Shown one piece after another: positions 9,410 through 18,867 of a stretch of 64,000 nt of DNA. Made by a program: the position numbers and the translations under genes. A model generated the notes under the pieces. The model did not search any database. It was not told the DNA's origin and saw only the letters and a program-made list of their open reading frames with translations. Every line of letters starts with the position of its first letter. The stretch's first letter is position 1. Source of the stretch: Eubacterium multiforme (GTDB taxonomy: Bacteria; Bacillota; Clostridia; Clostridiales; Clostridiaceae); the NCBI RefSeq assembly GCF_030813415.1, contig NZ_JAUSUF010000005.1, positions 124,001-188,000 of the forward strand. The letters are read 5' to 3'.

Positions 9410-9446
9410 TATAAAAATTAAAAATAAAGATTTGGAGGTGAATAAT

Positions 9447-10508
9447 ATATCTGAAAAAACCGAAAAAGCCACCCCTAAAAAAAAGAAGGATGAACGGAAA
9501 AAAGGTAATGTTGCAAAAAGTAAGGAAGCTATAAATGCATTAACACTAATAGGTTCTGTAATGTCTATATTTTATATGTCTAATTTTGCAATAGGGGAAT
9601 TAAAAACATTAATAGCATCATTTTTAAGACTTGATTTTAATACAGATTTTAATAAAGAAATAGTCAAAACATTACTTAATAATGGTATAGTTATTTTTCT
9701 TAAAATATTTTTACCAATTGGACTTATTATATTGTGTATTGGAGTTATAGGAAATGTAATGCAAACAGGATTATTATTCACAAAAGAATCAATAAAACCT
9801 AAATTTTCAAAAATAAATCCAATTAACGGATTTAAAAATATGTTTTCTCAAAGAGCTTTTGTTAGCTTATTAAAAAATACACTTTTATTAATAATACTAA
9901 GTTATATAGGATATTCTTTTGTTAAAAATAATTATGGAGAAATATTAAGAACAGGAGATATTTATTTTCCAAACCTTATATATGTAATATTTTTAATAGT
10001 AAAAAAATTATTTTATATAGCTATATTAATAGCAGTTGTAATTGGAATTTTAGATTTTGCATATCAATTTTATTCTCATAATAAGAAGATGAAAATGAGT
10101 AAGCAAGAAATAAAAGATGAATTCAAACAGGCAGAAGGTGACCCACAAGTAAAGGGTCAAATAAAACAAAAGCAAAGGGAAATGGCAAATGCAAGAATGA
10201 TACAAAGCACAAAAGATGCAACAGTTGTAGTAACCAACCCAACTCATTTATCTATTGCACTTAGATATGATAGGGAGATTGATTCTGCACCTGTAGTACT
10301 TGCAAAGGGTGCTGATGTTCTTGCTATGAATATAAGAAAAATAGCTAAAGAAAATGATATACCAATAATAGAAAATAAACCTTTTGCTAGATTTATATAC
10401 AAAGAAGTAGAGGTTAATGAAGAAGTACCAGAAGAAATGTACTCAGCAGTTGCTGAAGTTTTAGTAGCTGTATACAAGATAAAGAATAGATACAAGAAAA
10501 ATAGGTAG
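9447..10508 (+). CDS. flhB: Flagellar export switch protein FlhB (probable ATA start)
   Basis: About 353 residues from the proposed start. FlhB is the autocleaving export-gate protein that switches substrate class from hook to filament. Four membrane helices are followed by a cytoplasmic domain with the autocleavage motif NPTH (in VVVTNPTHLSIALRY). FlhB normally begins MSEKTEKATPKK; here the sequence reads I-S-E-K-T-E-K-A-T-P with ATA at 9447 in the Met position. A strong GGAGGTG at 9434-9440 lies six bases upstream of ATA. TTG at 9432 and GTG at 9438 are in frame but overlap the ribosome-binding site itself, so ATA is preferred. Confidence 0.9.
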   Translation: MSEKTEKATPKKKKDERKKGNVAKSKEAINALTLIGSVMSIFYMSNFAIGELKTLIASFLRLDFNTDFNKEIVKTLLNNGIVIFLKIFLPIGLIILCIGVIGNVMQTGLLFTKESIKPKFSKINPINGFKNMFSQRAFVSLLKNTLLLIILSYIGYSFVKNNYGEILRTGDIYFPNLIYVIFLIVKKLFYIAILIAVVIGILDFAYQFYSHNKKMKMSKQEIKDEFKQAEGDPQVKGQIKQKQREMANARMIQSTKDATVVVTNPTHLSIALRYDREIDSAPVVLAKGADVLAMNIRKIAKENDIPIIENKPFARFIYKEVEVNEEVPEEMYSAVAEVLVAVYKIKNRYKKNR

Positions 10509-10523
10509 AGGAACTAAAAAAAT

Positions 10524-12578
10524 ATGGTAAATATGAGTAAAAAAAATAGATTTGAAATAGCTGTTGGATTTGGAGTTATTGGAATAATTTTAATGATTAT
10601 AATACCACTACCTCCATTTATATTAGACATGTTATTAGTATTAAATATTAGTTTATCAGTGTTGATTTTATTAATGACACTTTTTTCAACTAATATACTT
10701 CAACTATCAATATTTCCAACTATATTATTAATAACAACTCTTTTTAGGCTAGGATTAAATATTTCCTCAACGAGGCTTATTTTAGGAGAAGGTTATGCAG
10801 GAAATGTAATTGAATCTTTTGGTAGTTTTGTTGTTAGAGGAAATTATGTTGTTGGAATAATTATTTTCTTAATTATTATAATAATTCAATTTGTAGTTAT
10901 AACTAATGGTTCAGGTAGAGTTTCAGAAGTATCAGCAAGATTTACATTAGATGCTATGCCAGGAAAACAAATGAGTATTGATGCAGATTTAAATGCAGGT
11001 ATGATTGATGAAATTACTGCAAAAAGAAGACGAAGAGAACTTCAACAAGAGGCAGATTTTTATGGTTCTATGGATGGTGCATCTAAGTTTGTTAAAGGTG
11101 ATGCCATTGCAGGGATAATTATTACAATAATTAATATTATTGGTGGAATAATTATTGGTGTTGTAATGCTTAATATGGATTTTGTACAAGCAACTCAAAC
11201 CTATGTAAGACTAACTATAGGAGATGGTCTTGTTAGTCAAATACCAGCATTATTAATATCTACATCAGCAGGTATACTTGTTACTAGAGCTGATAGTGAT
11301 GAAAGTTTTGCAAGTTTAGCTGGTCAGCAGCTTACATCTATACCAAAAGCAATGATGATGACTGGAATAGTTTTATTTATTTTAGGAATTATGCCAGGGC
11401 TGCCAACATTAACCTTCTTCACTTTAGGTGTTGGACTTCTTTTAATTGGAGTTGTTTTAAGAAATAATGAAAATAAAGCTAAGGAAGAAGAGAATAAATT
11501 AGAAGAAGGAACTGAAGAGCCAGTGGCAGCAAATGATGTTGAGGATGTTACTGAACTTATTAATGTAGAAGTTTTAGAAGTTGAAATAGGATATGGTCTT
11601 ATTCCCCTTGCAGATGAAAGTAGTGGAGGAGATTTACTCCAAAGAATATCTTCAATAAGAAGACAATGTGCAATTGATATGGGAATAATATTACAACCTA
11701 TTAGAATAAGGGATAATCTTCAATTAGAGCCAAATGAGTATTGTATAAAAATAAGAGGTAATAAAGTAGCTACCTATGCATTAATGCCAACAATGCTTTT
11801 ATGTATGGATCCTATGGGGTTAGGATTAGATATAGAAGGGATAAAAGCTGTAGAGCCAAGTTTTGGATTAGAGGCTAAATGGATAAGTAGTGATAAGGTT
11901 GAAGAAGCAGAACTTAGAGGATATACAATAGTAGATCCATCAACTATATTAGTTACACATTTATTAGAAATTATAAAAGATAAGGCTTATGAACTTATAG
12001 GAAGAGAAGAAGTAAAAGCTATAATGGATGCAACTAAAGAAAAATATGGTGTAGTTGTAGATGAATTAATACCAGATTTAATGACATTAGGAGAAGTACA
12101 AAAGGTATTTCAAAATTTACTTAGAGAAAAAGTTTCAATTAAAGATAGAGTAACTATTCTAGAAACTTTAGCAGATAACGCAATAAATACTAAAGATATT
12201 GAGCTTTTAACAGAGTATGTAAGAATGGCATTAAATAAAAGTATTTGTAATGGACTTGTAGATGAAAATAATTATATAACAGTAGCTACATTATCTAGTG
12301 ATGTTGAAAATTTAATAGCAAATAATCTTCAAAAGTCTATGAATGGAACTTATCCAGCAGTAGATCCTGAGAGCACAAATAAAATATTTACAAGTATTAA
12401 AGAAATTATAGAAAGTGTAGATTTTTATAATAATATACCAGTAATTTTAGTATCTCCTAAAATAAGAGCTCCCTTTAGAAAACTTGTGGAAATGGTATTT
12501 CCTAATGTATCAATATTATCACTTAATGAAATTCCAAATGATATTCAAATAAGGGCAAGTGCAGTAGTAAATATTTAA
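10524..12578 (+). CDS. flhA: Flagellar export gate protein FlhA
   Basis: 684 residues, family-typical. FlhA forms the nonameric ring below the export gate and uses the proton gradient. It has about eight N-terminal membrane helices (to ~residue 310) and a large cytoplasmic C-terminal domain that binds chaperone-substrate complexes. The FHIPEP loop shows ARFTLDAMPGKQMSIDADLN, diagnostic. ATG 10524 and ATG 10533 are both possible starts; AGAGGA lies at 10506-10511. flhF and flhG normally follow; here fliA follows directly, 17 bases on. Confidence 0.97.
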   Translation: MVNMSKKNRFEIAVGFGVIGIILMIIIPLPPFILDMLLVLNISLSVLILLMTLFSTNILQLSIFPTILLITTLFRLGLNISSTRLILGEGYAGNVIESFGSFVVRGNYVVGIIIFLIIIIIQFVVITNGSGRVSEVSARFTLDAMPGKQMSIDADLNAGMIDEITAKRRRRELQQEADFYGSMDGASKFVKGDAIAGIIITIINIIGGIIIGVVMLNMDFVQATQTYVRLTIGDGLVSQIPALLISTSAGILVTRADSDESFASLAGQQLTSIPKAMMMTGIVLFILGIMPGLPTLTFFTLGVGLLLIGVVLRNNENKAKEEENKLEEGTEEPVAANDVEDVTELINVEVLEVEIGYGLIPLADESSGGDLLQRISSIRRQCAIDMGIILQPIRIRDNLQLEPNEYCIKIRGNKVATYALMPTMLLCMDPMGLGLDIEGIKAVEPSFGLEAKWISSDKVEEAELRGYTIVDPSTILVTHLLEIIKDKAYELIGREEVKAIMDATKEKYGVVVDELIPDLMTLGEVQKVFQNLLREKVSIKDRVTILETLADNAINTKDIELLTEYVRMALNKSICNGLVDENNYITVATLSSDVENLIANNLQKSMNGTYPAVDPESTNKIFTSIKEIIESVDFYNNIPVILVSPKIRAPFRKLVEMVFPNVSILSLNEIPNDIQIRASAVVNI

Positions 12579-12595
12579 CTAGGAGGTAACTTAAA

Positions 12596-13303
12596 ATGGA
12601 TAAGGAAAAGTACATATTAGAAAATATTAACCTTGTTAGATATATTGCAGCTAAATATAAAAATAATAGTATTGGAATAGAGTATGAAGATTTAGTAAGT
12701 TATGGAACTATGGGTCTTTTGGAGGCATTTAATACTTTTGATGATACTAAGGGCTGTAAATTTTCAAGTTATGCTAGTTTAAAAATAAAAGCTGCAATAA
12801 TAGATGAAATAAGAAGACAATCACCTATATCAAGAAATGATGTTACCAAAATAAATAATTATAATGATGCAGTTTTTAATTTGCAAAATAAATTATTTAG
12901 AGAGCCAACGGATATTGAAGTTTCTAAGTATTTAAATATAAATTTAGATGAAGTAAAGAAAATTGAAAATAGTATTTATAAAATGAGTATTACCTCTTTA
13001 GATAATATTATTTTTGAAGGAAATACTGATATTAGTTTAATTGATACTATAAAAGATGATGAGAAGAAAACTCCATCAAGTATTGTTGAAGATGAAGAAA
13101 AAATAGAAATTTTAGCAAAGGCTATAGATAGTTTAAAGGAACGATATAAATTAATTTTATCTTTATATTATTATGAAGAACTTACCTTAAAAGAAATAGG
13201 AAGAATATTAGAAATATCTGAATCTAGAGTATCTCAATTACATAGTAAGGCAATTGTTAATTTAAGAAATGTAATAAAGAAAATGAATTATAACATAAAT
13301 TAG
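12596..13303 (+). CDS. fliA: Flagellar sigma factor SigD/FliA (sigma-28)
   Basis: 235 residues. It directs RNA polymerase to late flagellar, motility and often autolysin promoters. Region 2 is seen at YEDLVSYGTMGLLEAFNTFDDTKGCKFSSYA with the -10 binding helix following. Region 3 and region 4 (LKEIGRILEISESRVSQLHSKAI, helix-turn-helix) are intact. RBS AGGAGGTAA precedes ATG. The anti-sigma FlgM is not in the window. Position after flhA supports FliA rather than a general stress sigma factor. Confidence 0.93.
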   Translation: MDKEKYILENINLVRYIAAKYKNNSIGIEYEDLVSYGTMGLLEAFNTFDDTKGCKFSSYASLKIKAAIIDEIRRQSPISRNDVTKINNYNDAVFNLQNKLFREPTDIEVSKYLNINLDEVKKIENSIYKMSITSLDNIIFEGNTDISLIDTIKDDEKKTPSSIVEDEEKIEILAKAIDSLKERYKLILSLYYYEELTLKEIGRILEISESRVSQLHSKAIVNLRNVIKKMNYNIN

Positions 13304-13313
13304 GAGGACTAAT

Positions 13314-14087
13314 ATGCTAAGAGGAATGTATTCATCAATATCTGCTATGCTTAACCTGCAAACAAAGCAAGAAGTATTAAGTAATAATATAGCAAATATA
13401 AAAACAACAGGTTATAAAAGCGAGGATGTTATATCAAAGGCTTTTGATGATATGGTATTAAGCAATAAAGATAGATATGTAAATGGAAAAGGTAGAAGAC
13501 AAAATTTAGGAACTTTAAATCCTGGAGTTAGAGTTGATAATATAAATACTGATTATTCTCAAGGATTAATTGTTGAAACAAATAATGATACAGATTTTTC
13601 AATAGAGGGAAAAGGTTTCTTTACTATAAGAGATGAAAAGGGAAATACAAAGTATTCTAGAGATGGTGGATTTAGAATAGATAGGGATGGATATTTAGTT
13701 AATAGTTCAGGATATCAAGTTATTGGAATAAATCAAAATAACAATAATGTAGAACCAATAAGAGTTGGAAGAGCTAAAATCACTATGGATAAAAATAATA
13801 ATATTTTATTAGATTCAAAGGTGAGTTATAAGTTTAATATAGTAGATTTTAATGATTATAAAACTTTAAAAAAAGCTGGACAAAACTTAATAGAAGGGGA
13901 AAATCCAACTAAAGTTAATAATTATAAAATACAAAATTGTCATAAAGAAAGATCAAATGTTGATATTATTGATGCTACAACATCATTAATGGTTAATTTA
14001 AGAGCCTTTGAAGCAAACCAAAAGGTGGTTCAAATAATGGATTCCACTTTAAGTAAAATAGCTAATGAAATAGGGAATGTCAGGTAG
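13314..14087 (+). CDS. Flagellar basal-body rod protein, FlgF/FlgG family (first copy)
   Basis: 257 residues. The N-terminal rod signature MLNLQTKQEVLSNNIANIKT and the C-terminal coiled segment ATTSLMVNLRAFEANQKVVQ place it among FlgF/FlgG/FlhO-type rod proteins. It lies back-to-back with a second family member (14098-14859), as flhO-flhP in Bacillus and flgF-flgG elsewhere. It is probably the proximal (FlgF-like) rod subunit, but FlgF and FlgG cannot be safely separated by eye. RBS AGGAGG precedes ATG at 13314. Confidence 0.85.
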   Translation: MLRGMYSSISAMLNLQTKQEVLSNNIANIKTTGYKSEDVISKAFDDMVLSNKDRYVNGKGRRQNLGTLNPGVRVDNINTDYSQGLIVETNNDTDFSIEGKGFFTIRDEKGNTKYSRDGGFRIDRDGYLVNSSGYQVIGINQNNNNVEPIRVGRAKITMDKNNNILLDSKVSYKFNIVDFNDYKTLKKAGQNLIEGENPTKVNNYKIQNCHKERSNVDIIDATTSLMVNLRAFEANQKVVQIMDSTLSKIANEIGNVR

Positions 14088-14097
14088 GTGAATTTAT

Positions 14098-14859
14098 ATG
14101 TTCGATATAATTAATATTGCTAGAAATGGTATGGGAGCAAACCAAGATAATATAGATGTAATATCAAATAATATTGTAAATGTTAATACTGTAGGTTATA
14201 AAAAGTTAGATACCAAATTTGAAGATTTAGTTAGAAAAAGTATGAAGGGAGATTCCTTTCCTATAAATGATAAAAATACAAATATAGGGACAGGTTCTAG
14301 GGCAACTGAAGGGGTTAGATGTTTTAATCAAGGAAGTGTAATTAAAACTGATAAAAGTAGTAATTTAGCAATAGACGGAAATGGACTATTTAGAGTAATT
14401 AAAAATGATAATACATATGCTTATACTAGAAATGGTAAATTTGATATAGATTCTAGTGGACAATTAGTAGATAGTAATGGAAATATATTAGATATGCAGT
14501 TTATCGGAAATAATAATTATTCTAATATAGGGCTTAAAGATAATAATTTTATTATTAATAAATTAGGAGAAGTATTTGTTAATGATAATAAGGTTGCTGA
14601 TATTAATACATATAAATCTGATGGAAATATGGATTTTTTATCAATTGGTGATAATTTATATTCTCCTAAAAACGGAGCAAAAATAAGTATAGAAAAAAAT
14701 CGTAATATTATGCAAGGATATACTGAAATGTCAAATGTTAATCTAGGAGAAGAAATGACTAATTTAATGACAACTCAAAGAGCATTTCAATTAACTAGTA
14801 AAAGTTTTAAGGTAGCAGATGATATGTGGTCTATGATAAATAATTTACAATCAAGATAA
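14098..14859 (+). CDS. flgG: Flagellar distal rod protein FlgG-like
   Basis: 253 residues. N-terminal MGANQDNIDVISNNIVNVNTVGYKK is the rod-protein signature (residues ~14-38) and the C-terminal EEMTNLMTTQRAFQLTSKS is the typical FlgG end. The middle SNLAIDGNGLFRVI is the LxIdGxGfF motif of FlgG/FlgE. It probably forms the distal rod that connects to the FlgE hook. It starts 10 bases after the preceding paralogue, with GGTAGGTG upstream. Assignment as FlgG rather than FlgF is by order and the C-terminal motif. Confidence 0.82.
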   Translation: MFDIINIARNGMGANQDNIDVISNNIVNVNTVGYKKLDTKFEDLVRKSMKGDSFPINDKNTNIGTGSRATEGVRCFNQGSVIKTDKSSNLAIDGNGLFRVIKNDNTYAYTRNGKFDIDSSGQLVDSNGNILDMQFIGNNNYSNIGLKDNNFIINKLGEVFVNDNKVADINTYKSDGNMDFLSIGDNLYSPKNGAKISIEKNRNIMQGYTEMSNVNLGEEMTNLMTTQRAFQLTSKSFKVADDMWSMINNLQSR

Positions 14860-14874
14860 GAAAGAGGATAAAAT

Positions 14875-15759
14875 ATGAATGATGTACGATTATATGACTT
14901 TAAGAAAAGTGAAAAGTTTTCTATAGAAAATATAAGACATCTAGTAATGATGAATGAAGAATTTTGCAAAACTTCAAACTTACAAATAAGCTATGAAACA
15001 AAAAAAGAAGGATTTAAATTACAGTTAGAAACAAGCAATCAAGTTAGTTATGATGATTTTTTAGAAATAACAAAAAAAGATGATATTATAATTGAATATA
15101 ATATTGATTCTAATGTTCAAAATTTAACTTTGTTTATAGAGAAAAGTGTTGTACTTAGTTTAGTAGACTTACTTTTAGGTGGAAGTGGTATTGTTAATGA
15201 TAATGATAGAGAACCTACAAGTATAGATTTAGAACTTATAAGATACTTATTACAAAGTCTATTACAAAGAATATATTTACCATATCAATATAATAGTGTA
15301 GAAATATCAAATATATATACAACTCCAGCTCAATATCAAAGACTTACAGGTAAAGATATTGTATTTGAATCAATAATTGGAGCTACAGTTAATAATAACA
15401 ATATTGGTAAAATGAAATTTTGTACACCTTATAAAAGCATGGAATCTGTTATAAATACTTTAGTAAATATAAATGTTATTTCAGAAGAGGAAGAAAACTT
15501 AAATGATATTTTTTCTAATGAAATTTTTGAGTATGTAAAAAATGTTAATATGGATATACAAGCTAAACTTGGAACTATAAATATAAATATAAGTGATTTA
15601 TTAAAGCTTCAAGAAGGAGATGTAGTCCTTTTAAATCAACAAATTAATGATGATATTATAGTTAGTGTAGGTGGAGCAGATACATATAAAGCAAAGTCTG
15701 GAATAGTAGGTGTTAAAAAAGGTGTTCAAATAACTGATATTATTAGTAGGGAGAGATAA
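14875..15759 (+). CDS. fliM: Flagellar motor switch protein FliM (lacks CheY-binding N-terminus)
   Basis: 294 residues. FliM is the middle ring of the C-ring; its C-terminal SpoA domain pairs with FliN. The start RLYDFKKSEKFSIENIR equals the segment that in most FliM proteins begins ~35-45 residues in. The usual N-terminal peptide LSQxEIDALL, which captures phospho-CheY, is absent. The upstream gap is only 15 bases and ATG at 14875 has AGAAAGAGGA, so no missed upstream exon exists. Central CheC-like domain ~50-210 and C-terminal SpoA domain ~225-290 are present. Confidence 0.88.
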   Translation: MNDVRLYDFKKSEKFSIENIRHLVMMNEEFCKTSNLQISYETKKEGFKLQLETSNQVSYDDFLEITKKDDIIIEYNIDSNVQNLTLFIEKSVVLSLVDLLLGGSGIVNDNDREPTSIDLELIRYLLQSLLQRIYLPYQYNSVEISNIYTTPAQYQRLTGKDIVFESIIGATVNNNNIGKMKFCTPYKSMESVINTLVNINVISEEEENLNDIFSNEIFEYVKNVNMDIQAKLGTININISDLLKLQEGDVVLLNQQINDDIIVSVGGADTYKAKSGIVGVKKGVQITDIISRER

Positions 15760-15762
15760 AAT

Positions 15763-16026
15763 ATGATAGATAATATAGCTAGAATACTAGATATACCAAT
15801 AGAAGTAACGGCAGTATTAGGAAGAACAAAAATGTCATTAAATGAAGTTTTGTCACTTGGAAAAGGATCTATAATTGAATTAGATACTTTAGAAGATGCA
15901 GAGGTGGAAATACTTGCAAATGGTAAAAAAATAGCATATGGAAAAGTTGTAGTTTCTAAACAAAACTTTGGAATTAGAATAACTAAGGTTTTAGATTCAG
16001 AAAACTTAGTTAAAACATTAAAATAA
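15763..16026 (+). CDS. fliN: Flagellar motor switch protein FliN
   Basis: 87 residues forming a single SpoA (surface presentation of antigens) domain, with signature LGRTKMSLNEVLSLGKGSIIEL and the conserved NGKKIAYGKVV. FliN forms the bottom of the C-ring and binds FliH. The larger FliY form (CheC domain plus SpoA), common in Bacillus and several clostridia, is not what is encoded here. It begins 3 bases after fliM and is the last gene of the flagellar operon, followed by a terminator at 16084-16118. Confidence 0.93.
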   Translation: MIDNIARILDIPIEVTAVLGRTKMSLNEVLSLGKGSIIELDTLEDAEVEILANGKKIAYGKVVVSKQNFGIRITKVLDSENLVKTLK

Positions 16027-16083
16027 ATCATGAAGAAATTTTAAGAGCTATACATAATTAGTAATTTATTGAATAATTAAAGG

Positions 16084-16118
16084 AGATATGTCTATAATTT
16101 AGATATATCTTTTTTTTA
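16084..16118 (+). terminator. Rho-independent terminator of the flagellar operon
   Basis: AGATATGTCTA pairs with TAGATATATCT across a 5-6 base loop, followed by eight T. It lies 58 bases after fliN. Confidence 0.85.
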
Positions 16119-16153
16119 TACATATTAAATTAGAAATGATGAGAGGTTTTATT

Positions 16154-16981
16154 ATGAGGACAAGCTTAAAATTTGAAAATAAATTAACAATGATTGCACA
16201 AATGACAAATGATTCAAGGTTTCAAGTTTTAGAATATGATGAATTAAAAGGAGCTACTGAAGTAGATACAGCCTTTGATTTAAATACAATAAATGAATCT
16301 GGTATTAAGCTTAAACAAATAAGAATATTATTAGATGATAGCAGAGTTAAGATAGAAAGTGGAGCCTTAAGTTATATGAAAGGTGATATTGACATAATTA
16401 ATAAAACAGGAGGGGTTTTTGGTTTATCTAAAAAATTCATTTCAAGTAAATTAACAGGTGAAGAAATGTTTAAACCAACTTATTCAGGTAGGGGAGAGAT
16501 ATTTTTAGAACCTTCTTTTAAACATTATGCATTAGTTGAACTTGAAGATGATTGGATAATTATTGATGATGGACTTTTTTTAGCTTGTGAGAAAGGTATT
16601 GAAATTTCTCCAATTAGTCAAAAAAATATTTCATCAATGCTTTTTGGAAAGGAAGGCTTATTTCAAACTAAAATATATGGATCTGGAATAGTTGCATTAG
16701 AACTTCCTGTTCCAGAAGATGAGATTTTTAGATGTAAGTTAAATAATGATACATTAAAAGTTGATGGAAGTTTTGCAATACTTAGAAGTGGAGATATTGA
16801 ATTTTCAGTTGAAAAATCAGCAACAACAATAGTTGGAAGTACAACAAGTGGAGAAGGCTTCTTGAACGTTTATAGAGGTACTGGTGATGTATGGCTTGTT
16901 CCCACTAAAGTGGTATATGACAAAATGAGAGAACTTAATATAAAGGAAAATTTTAAAGATGAAGATTTTAACGAAAAGTAA
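16154..16981 (+). CDS. AIM24 family protein
   Basis: About 275 residues from ATG 16154, chosen because GAGAGG at 16141-16146 is correctly spaced; an ATG at 16136 is possible but poorly placed. The glycine-rich beta pattern (GRGEIFLEPSF, IYGSGIVALELPVP, VDGSFAILRSGDIEF, GEGFLNVYRGTGDVWLVP) is characteristic of the AIM24/TIGR00266-type beta-prism family. The molecular role of bacterial members is unknown. There is no signal peptide or membrane segment. It stands alone after the flagellar terminator. Confidence 0.8.
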   Translation: MRTSLKFENKLTMIAQMTNDSRFQVLEYDELKGATEVDTAFDLNTINESGIKLKQIRILLDDSRVKIESGALSYMKGDIDIINKTGGVFGLSKKFISSKLTGEEMFKPTYSGRGEIFLEPSFKHYALVELEDDWIIIDDGLFLACEKGIEISPISQKNISSMLFGKEGLFQTKIYGSGIVALELPVPEDEIFRCKLNNDTLKVDGSFAILRSGDIEFSVEKSATTIVGSTTSGEGFLNVYRGTGDVWLVPTKVVYDKMRELNIKENFKDEDFNEK

Positions 16982-17068
16982 TGAATGTTACAGTTATATG
17001 ATAAAGAAATGAATTAATAAAGTAAAAATGATATAATGTTAATAGAATATATCATGGAGGATTTTATT

Positions 17069-17365
17069 ATGAACTCAGTTAATTCAAAGATAAAGAGCAA
17101 AGAGATGGATATTCTTTTTGAAGCTATTTTAAAATTGGAAAATAAAGAGGAGTGCTATAAGTTTTTTGAGGATGTTGCAACAATAACAGAAGTTAAGGCT
17201 TTAGCTCAAAGAATGTATGTAGCTAGACTTTTAAAGGAAAAGAAAACATATACTGAGATTGCTGAGATTACAGGAGCAAGTACGGCTACAATAAGCAGAG
17301 TTAATAGATGCTTAAATTATGGAAGTGATGGATATAATCTTGTTTTAGACAGGATTAACCTTTAA
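17069..17365 (+). CDS. YerC/YecD family TrpR-related DNA-binding protein
   Basis: 98 residues from ATG 17069, preferred over an ATG at 17036 because GGAGG at 17056-17060 fits. It is all-helical with a helix-turn-helix at TYTEIAEITGASTATISRVNRCL, and the N-terminal part (LEAILKLENKEECYKFFEDV) matches the TrpR-superfamily YerC group common in Firmicutes. The ligand and targets are unknown. It lies upstream of glmM, which has its own promoter. Confidence 0.85.
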   Translation: MNSVNSKIKSKEMDILFEAILKLENKEECYKFFEDVATITEVKALAQRMYVARLLKEKKTYTEIAEITGASTATISRVNRCLNYGSDGYNLVLDRINL

Positions 17366-17368
17366 AAG

Positions 17369-17397
17369 TTGTCAATAAATAAATAAAATATTATACT
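17369..17397 (+). promoter_or_regulatory. Probable sigma-A promoter of glmM
   Basis: TTGTCA at 17369-17374 and TATACT at 17392-17397 are separated by 17 bases, ~65 bases before the glmM start. One mismatch to each consensus hexamer. Confidence 0.65.
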
Positions 17398-17462
17398 ATA
17401 TAGTAGTTAAAAAAGTTAGAATTTTAAATGTAAAACGAAATAGAAGAAAGAGGTAAAATTTT

Positions 17463-18809
17463 ATGGGTAGAATGTTTGGAACTGATGGAGTAAGGGGAGT
17501 AGCAAATACTGAACTTACAGCAGAACTTGCATATAATCTTGGAAGAGCAGGAGCATATGTATTAACAGAAGCAGCGCACAAGCCAAAGATATTAGTTGCA
17601 AAGGATACAAGAATATCAGGAGATATGTTAGAAGCTGCTTTAGTTGCAGGTATATTATCAGTTGGAGCAGAAGCTGTTATTTTAGGAGTAATACCAACTC
17701 CAGCAGTAGCACATTTAACTAGAGAATATGGAGCAGATGCAGGAGTTATGATTTCAGCATCACACAATCCTGTAGAATATAATGGAATAAAATTTTTCAA
17801 TAGTAATGGATACAAACTTTCAGATGATTTAGAAGATGAAATACAAAGAGTAATAGAAACAAACTTTGAGGGAGTACCAAGTCCAACAGGTGTGGATCTT
17901 GGAAGAGAAGTAGTTGAAGTTTCAGCATTAGATGATTATATTGAATTTGCAAAAAACACAACATCAACAAGCTTAAAGGGAATGAAAATAGCTCTAGATT
18001 GTGCAAATGGTGCATCTTATGAAGCATCAGTTAAGGCATTTAGAGATTTAGGTGCTGATGTATATGTAATAAATGATAATCCAGATGGTACTAATATTAA
18101 TGAAAAATGTGGATCAACTCATCCAGAAGAATTAATGGACTATGTAGTTAAAAAAGGCTGCGATTTAGGTTTTGCCTTTGATGGAGATGCTGACAGATGT
18201 TTAGCTGTAGATGAAAAAGGAAACTTAATTAATGGAGATTTTATATTAGCATTATGTGCAAAACATCTTAAAGATATTGGAAGACTAAAAGATGATACTT
18301 TAGTTGTTACAGTAATGAGTAATTTAGGATTAAATATTGCATGTGAAAAATTAGGAATTAAAACTTTAAAAACTAAAGTTGGAGATAGATATGTACTAGA
18401 AGAAATGAGAAATGGTGGCTATGTTCTTGGTGGAGAACAATCAGGTCATATAATATTCTTAGAATGTAACTCAACAGGAGATGGGTTAGTTACTGCACTT
18501 CAAGTTGCATCAATAGTTAAGAGAAATAATAAAACTTTAAGTGAATTATGCTCAATAATGAAAGAACTTCCACAAGTATTAGTAAATGCTAAAGTTCCTA
18601 ATGAAATGAAGGATATTTATTTAAAGGATAAAGAAATAATAGAAGAAATTGAAAGAATGGAAAAATTAATGGATGGAAAAGGAAGAGTTTTAATAAGACC
18701 TTCAGGTACAGAACCATTAGTTAGAGTTATGCTAGAGGGAGAAGATCAAGAGGAAATTGATAAATTAGCTCATAATCTAGCAAATATGATATTAGAAAAA
18801 TGTAAGTAA
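17463..18809 (+). CDS. glmM: Phosphoglucosamine mutase GlmM
   Basis: 448 residues, full length. It converts glucosamine-6-phosphate to glucosamine-1-phosphate for UDP-GlcNAc and cell-wall synthesis. The active-site serine loop is [15 protein letters not shown], the Mg-binding loop [12 protein letters not shown], the sugar loop [10 protein letters not shown], and the phosphate-binding loop [15 protein letters not shown] at 17463 follows AAAGAGGT. Its product feeds the same pathway as glmS at 29598, which here is 11 kb away and separately controlled. Confidence 0.97.
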   Translation: MGRMFGTDGVRGVANTELTAELAYNLGRAGAYVLTEAAHKPKILVAKDTRISGDMLEAALVAGILSVGAEAVILGVIPTPAVAHLTREYGADAGVMISASHNPVEYNGIKFFNSNGYKLSDDLEDEIQRVIETNFEGVPSPTGVDLGREVVEVSALDDYIEFAKNTTSTSLKGMKIALDCANGASYEASVKAFRDLGADVYVINDNPDGTNINEKCGSTHPEELMDYVVKKGCDLGFAFDGDADRCLAVDEKGNLINGDFILALCAKHLKDIGRLKDDTLVVTVMSNLGLNIACEKLGIKTLKTKVGDRYVLEEMRNGGYVLGGEQSGHIIFLECNSTGDGLVTALQVASIVKRNNKTLSELCSIMKELPQVLVNAKVPNEMKDIYLKDKEIIEEIERMEKLMDGKGRVLIRPSGTEPLVRVMLEGEDQEEIDKLAHNLANMILEKCK

Positions 18810-18820
18810 TTTTTTATAAT

Positions 18821-18867
18821 AAGGACTACTAATAAGTGAAATAATCATTTATTAGTAGTCTTTTTTT
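18821..18867 (+). terminator. Rho-independent terminator after glmM
   Basis: GACTACTAATAA pairs with TTATTAGTAGTC, followed by seven T. Confidence 0.9.

Noticed and set aside
9432..9446. TTG 9432 or GTG 9438 as the flhB start
   Set aside because: Both lie inside GGAGGTG, which would then not serve as RBS, and they add residues not seen at the FlhB N-terminus; still possible.
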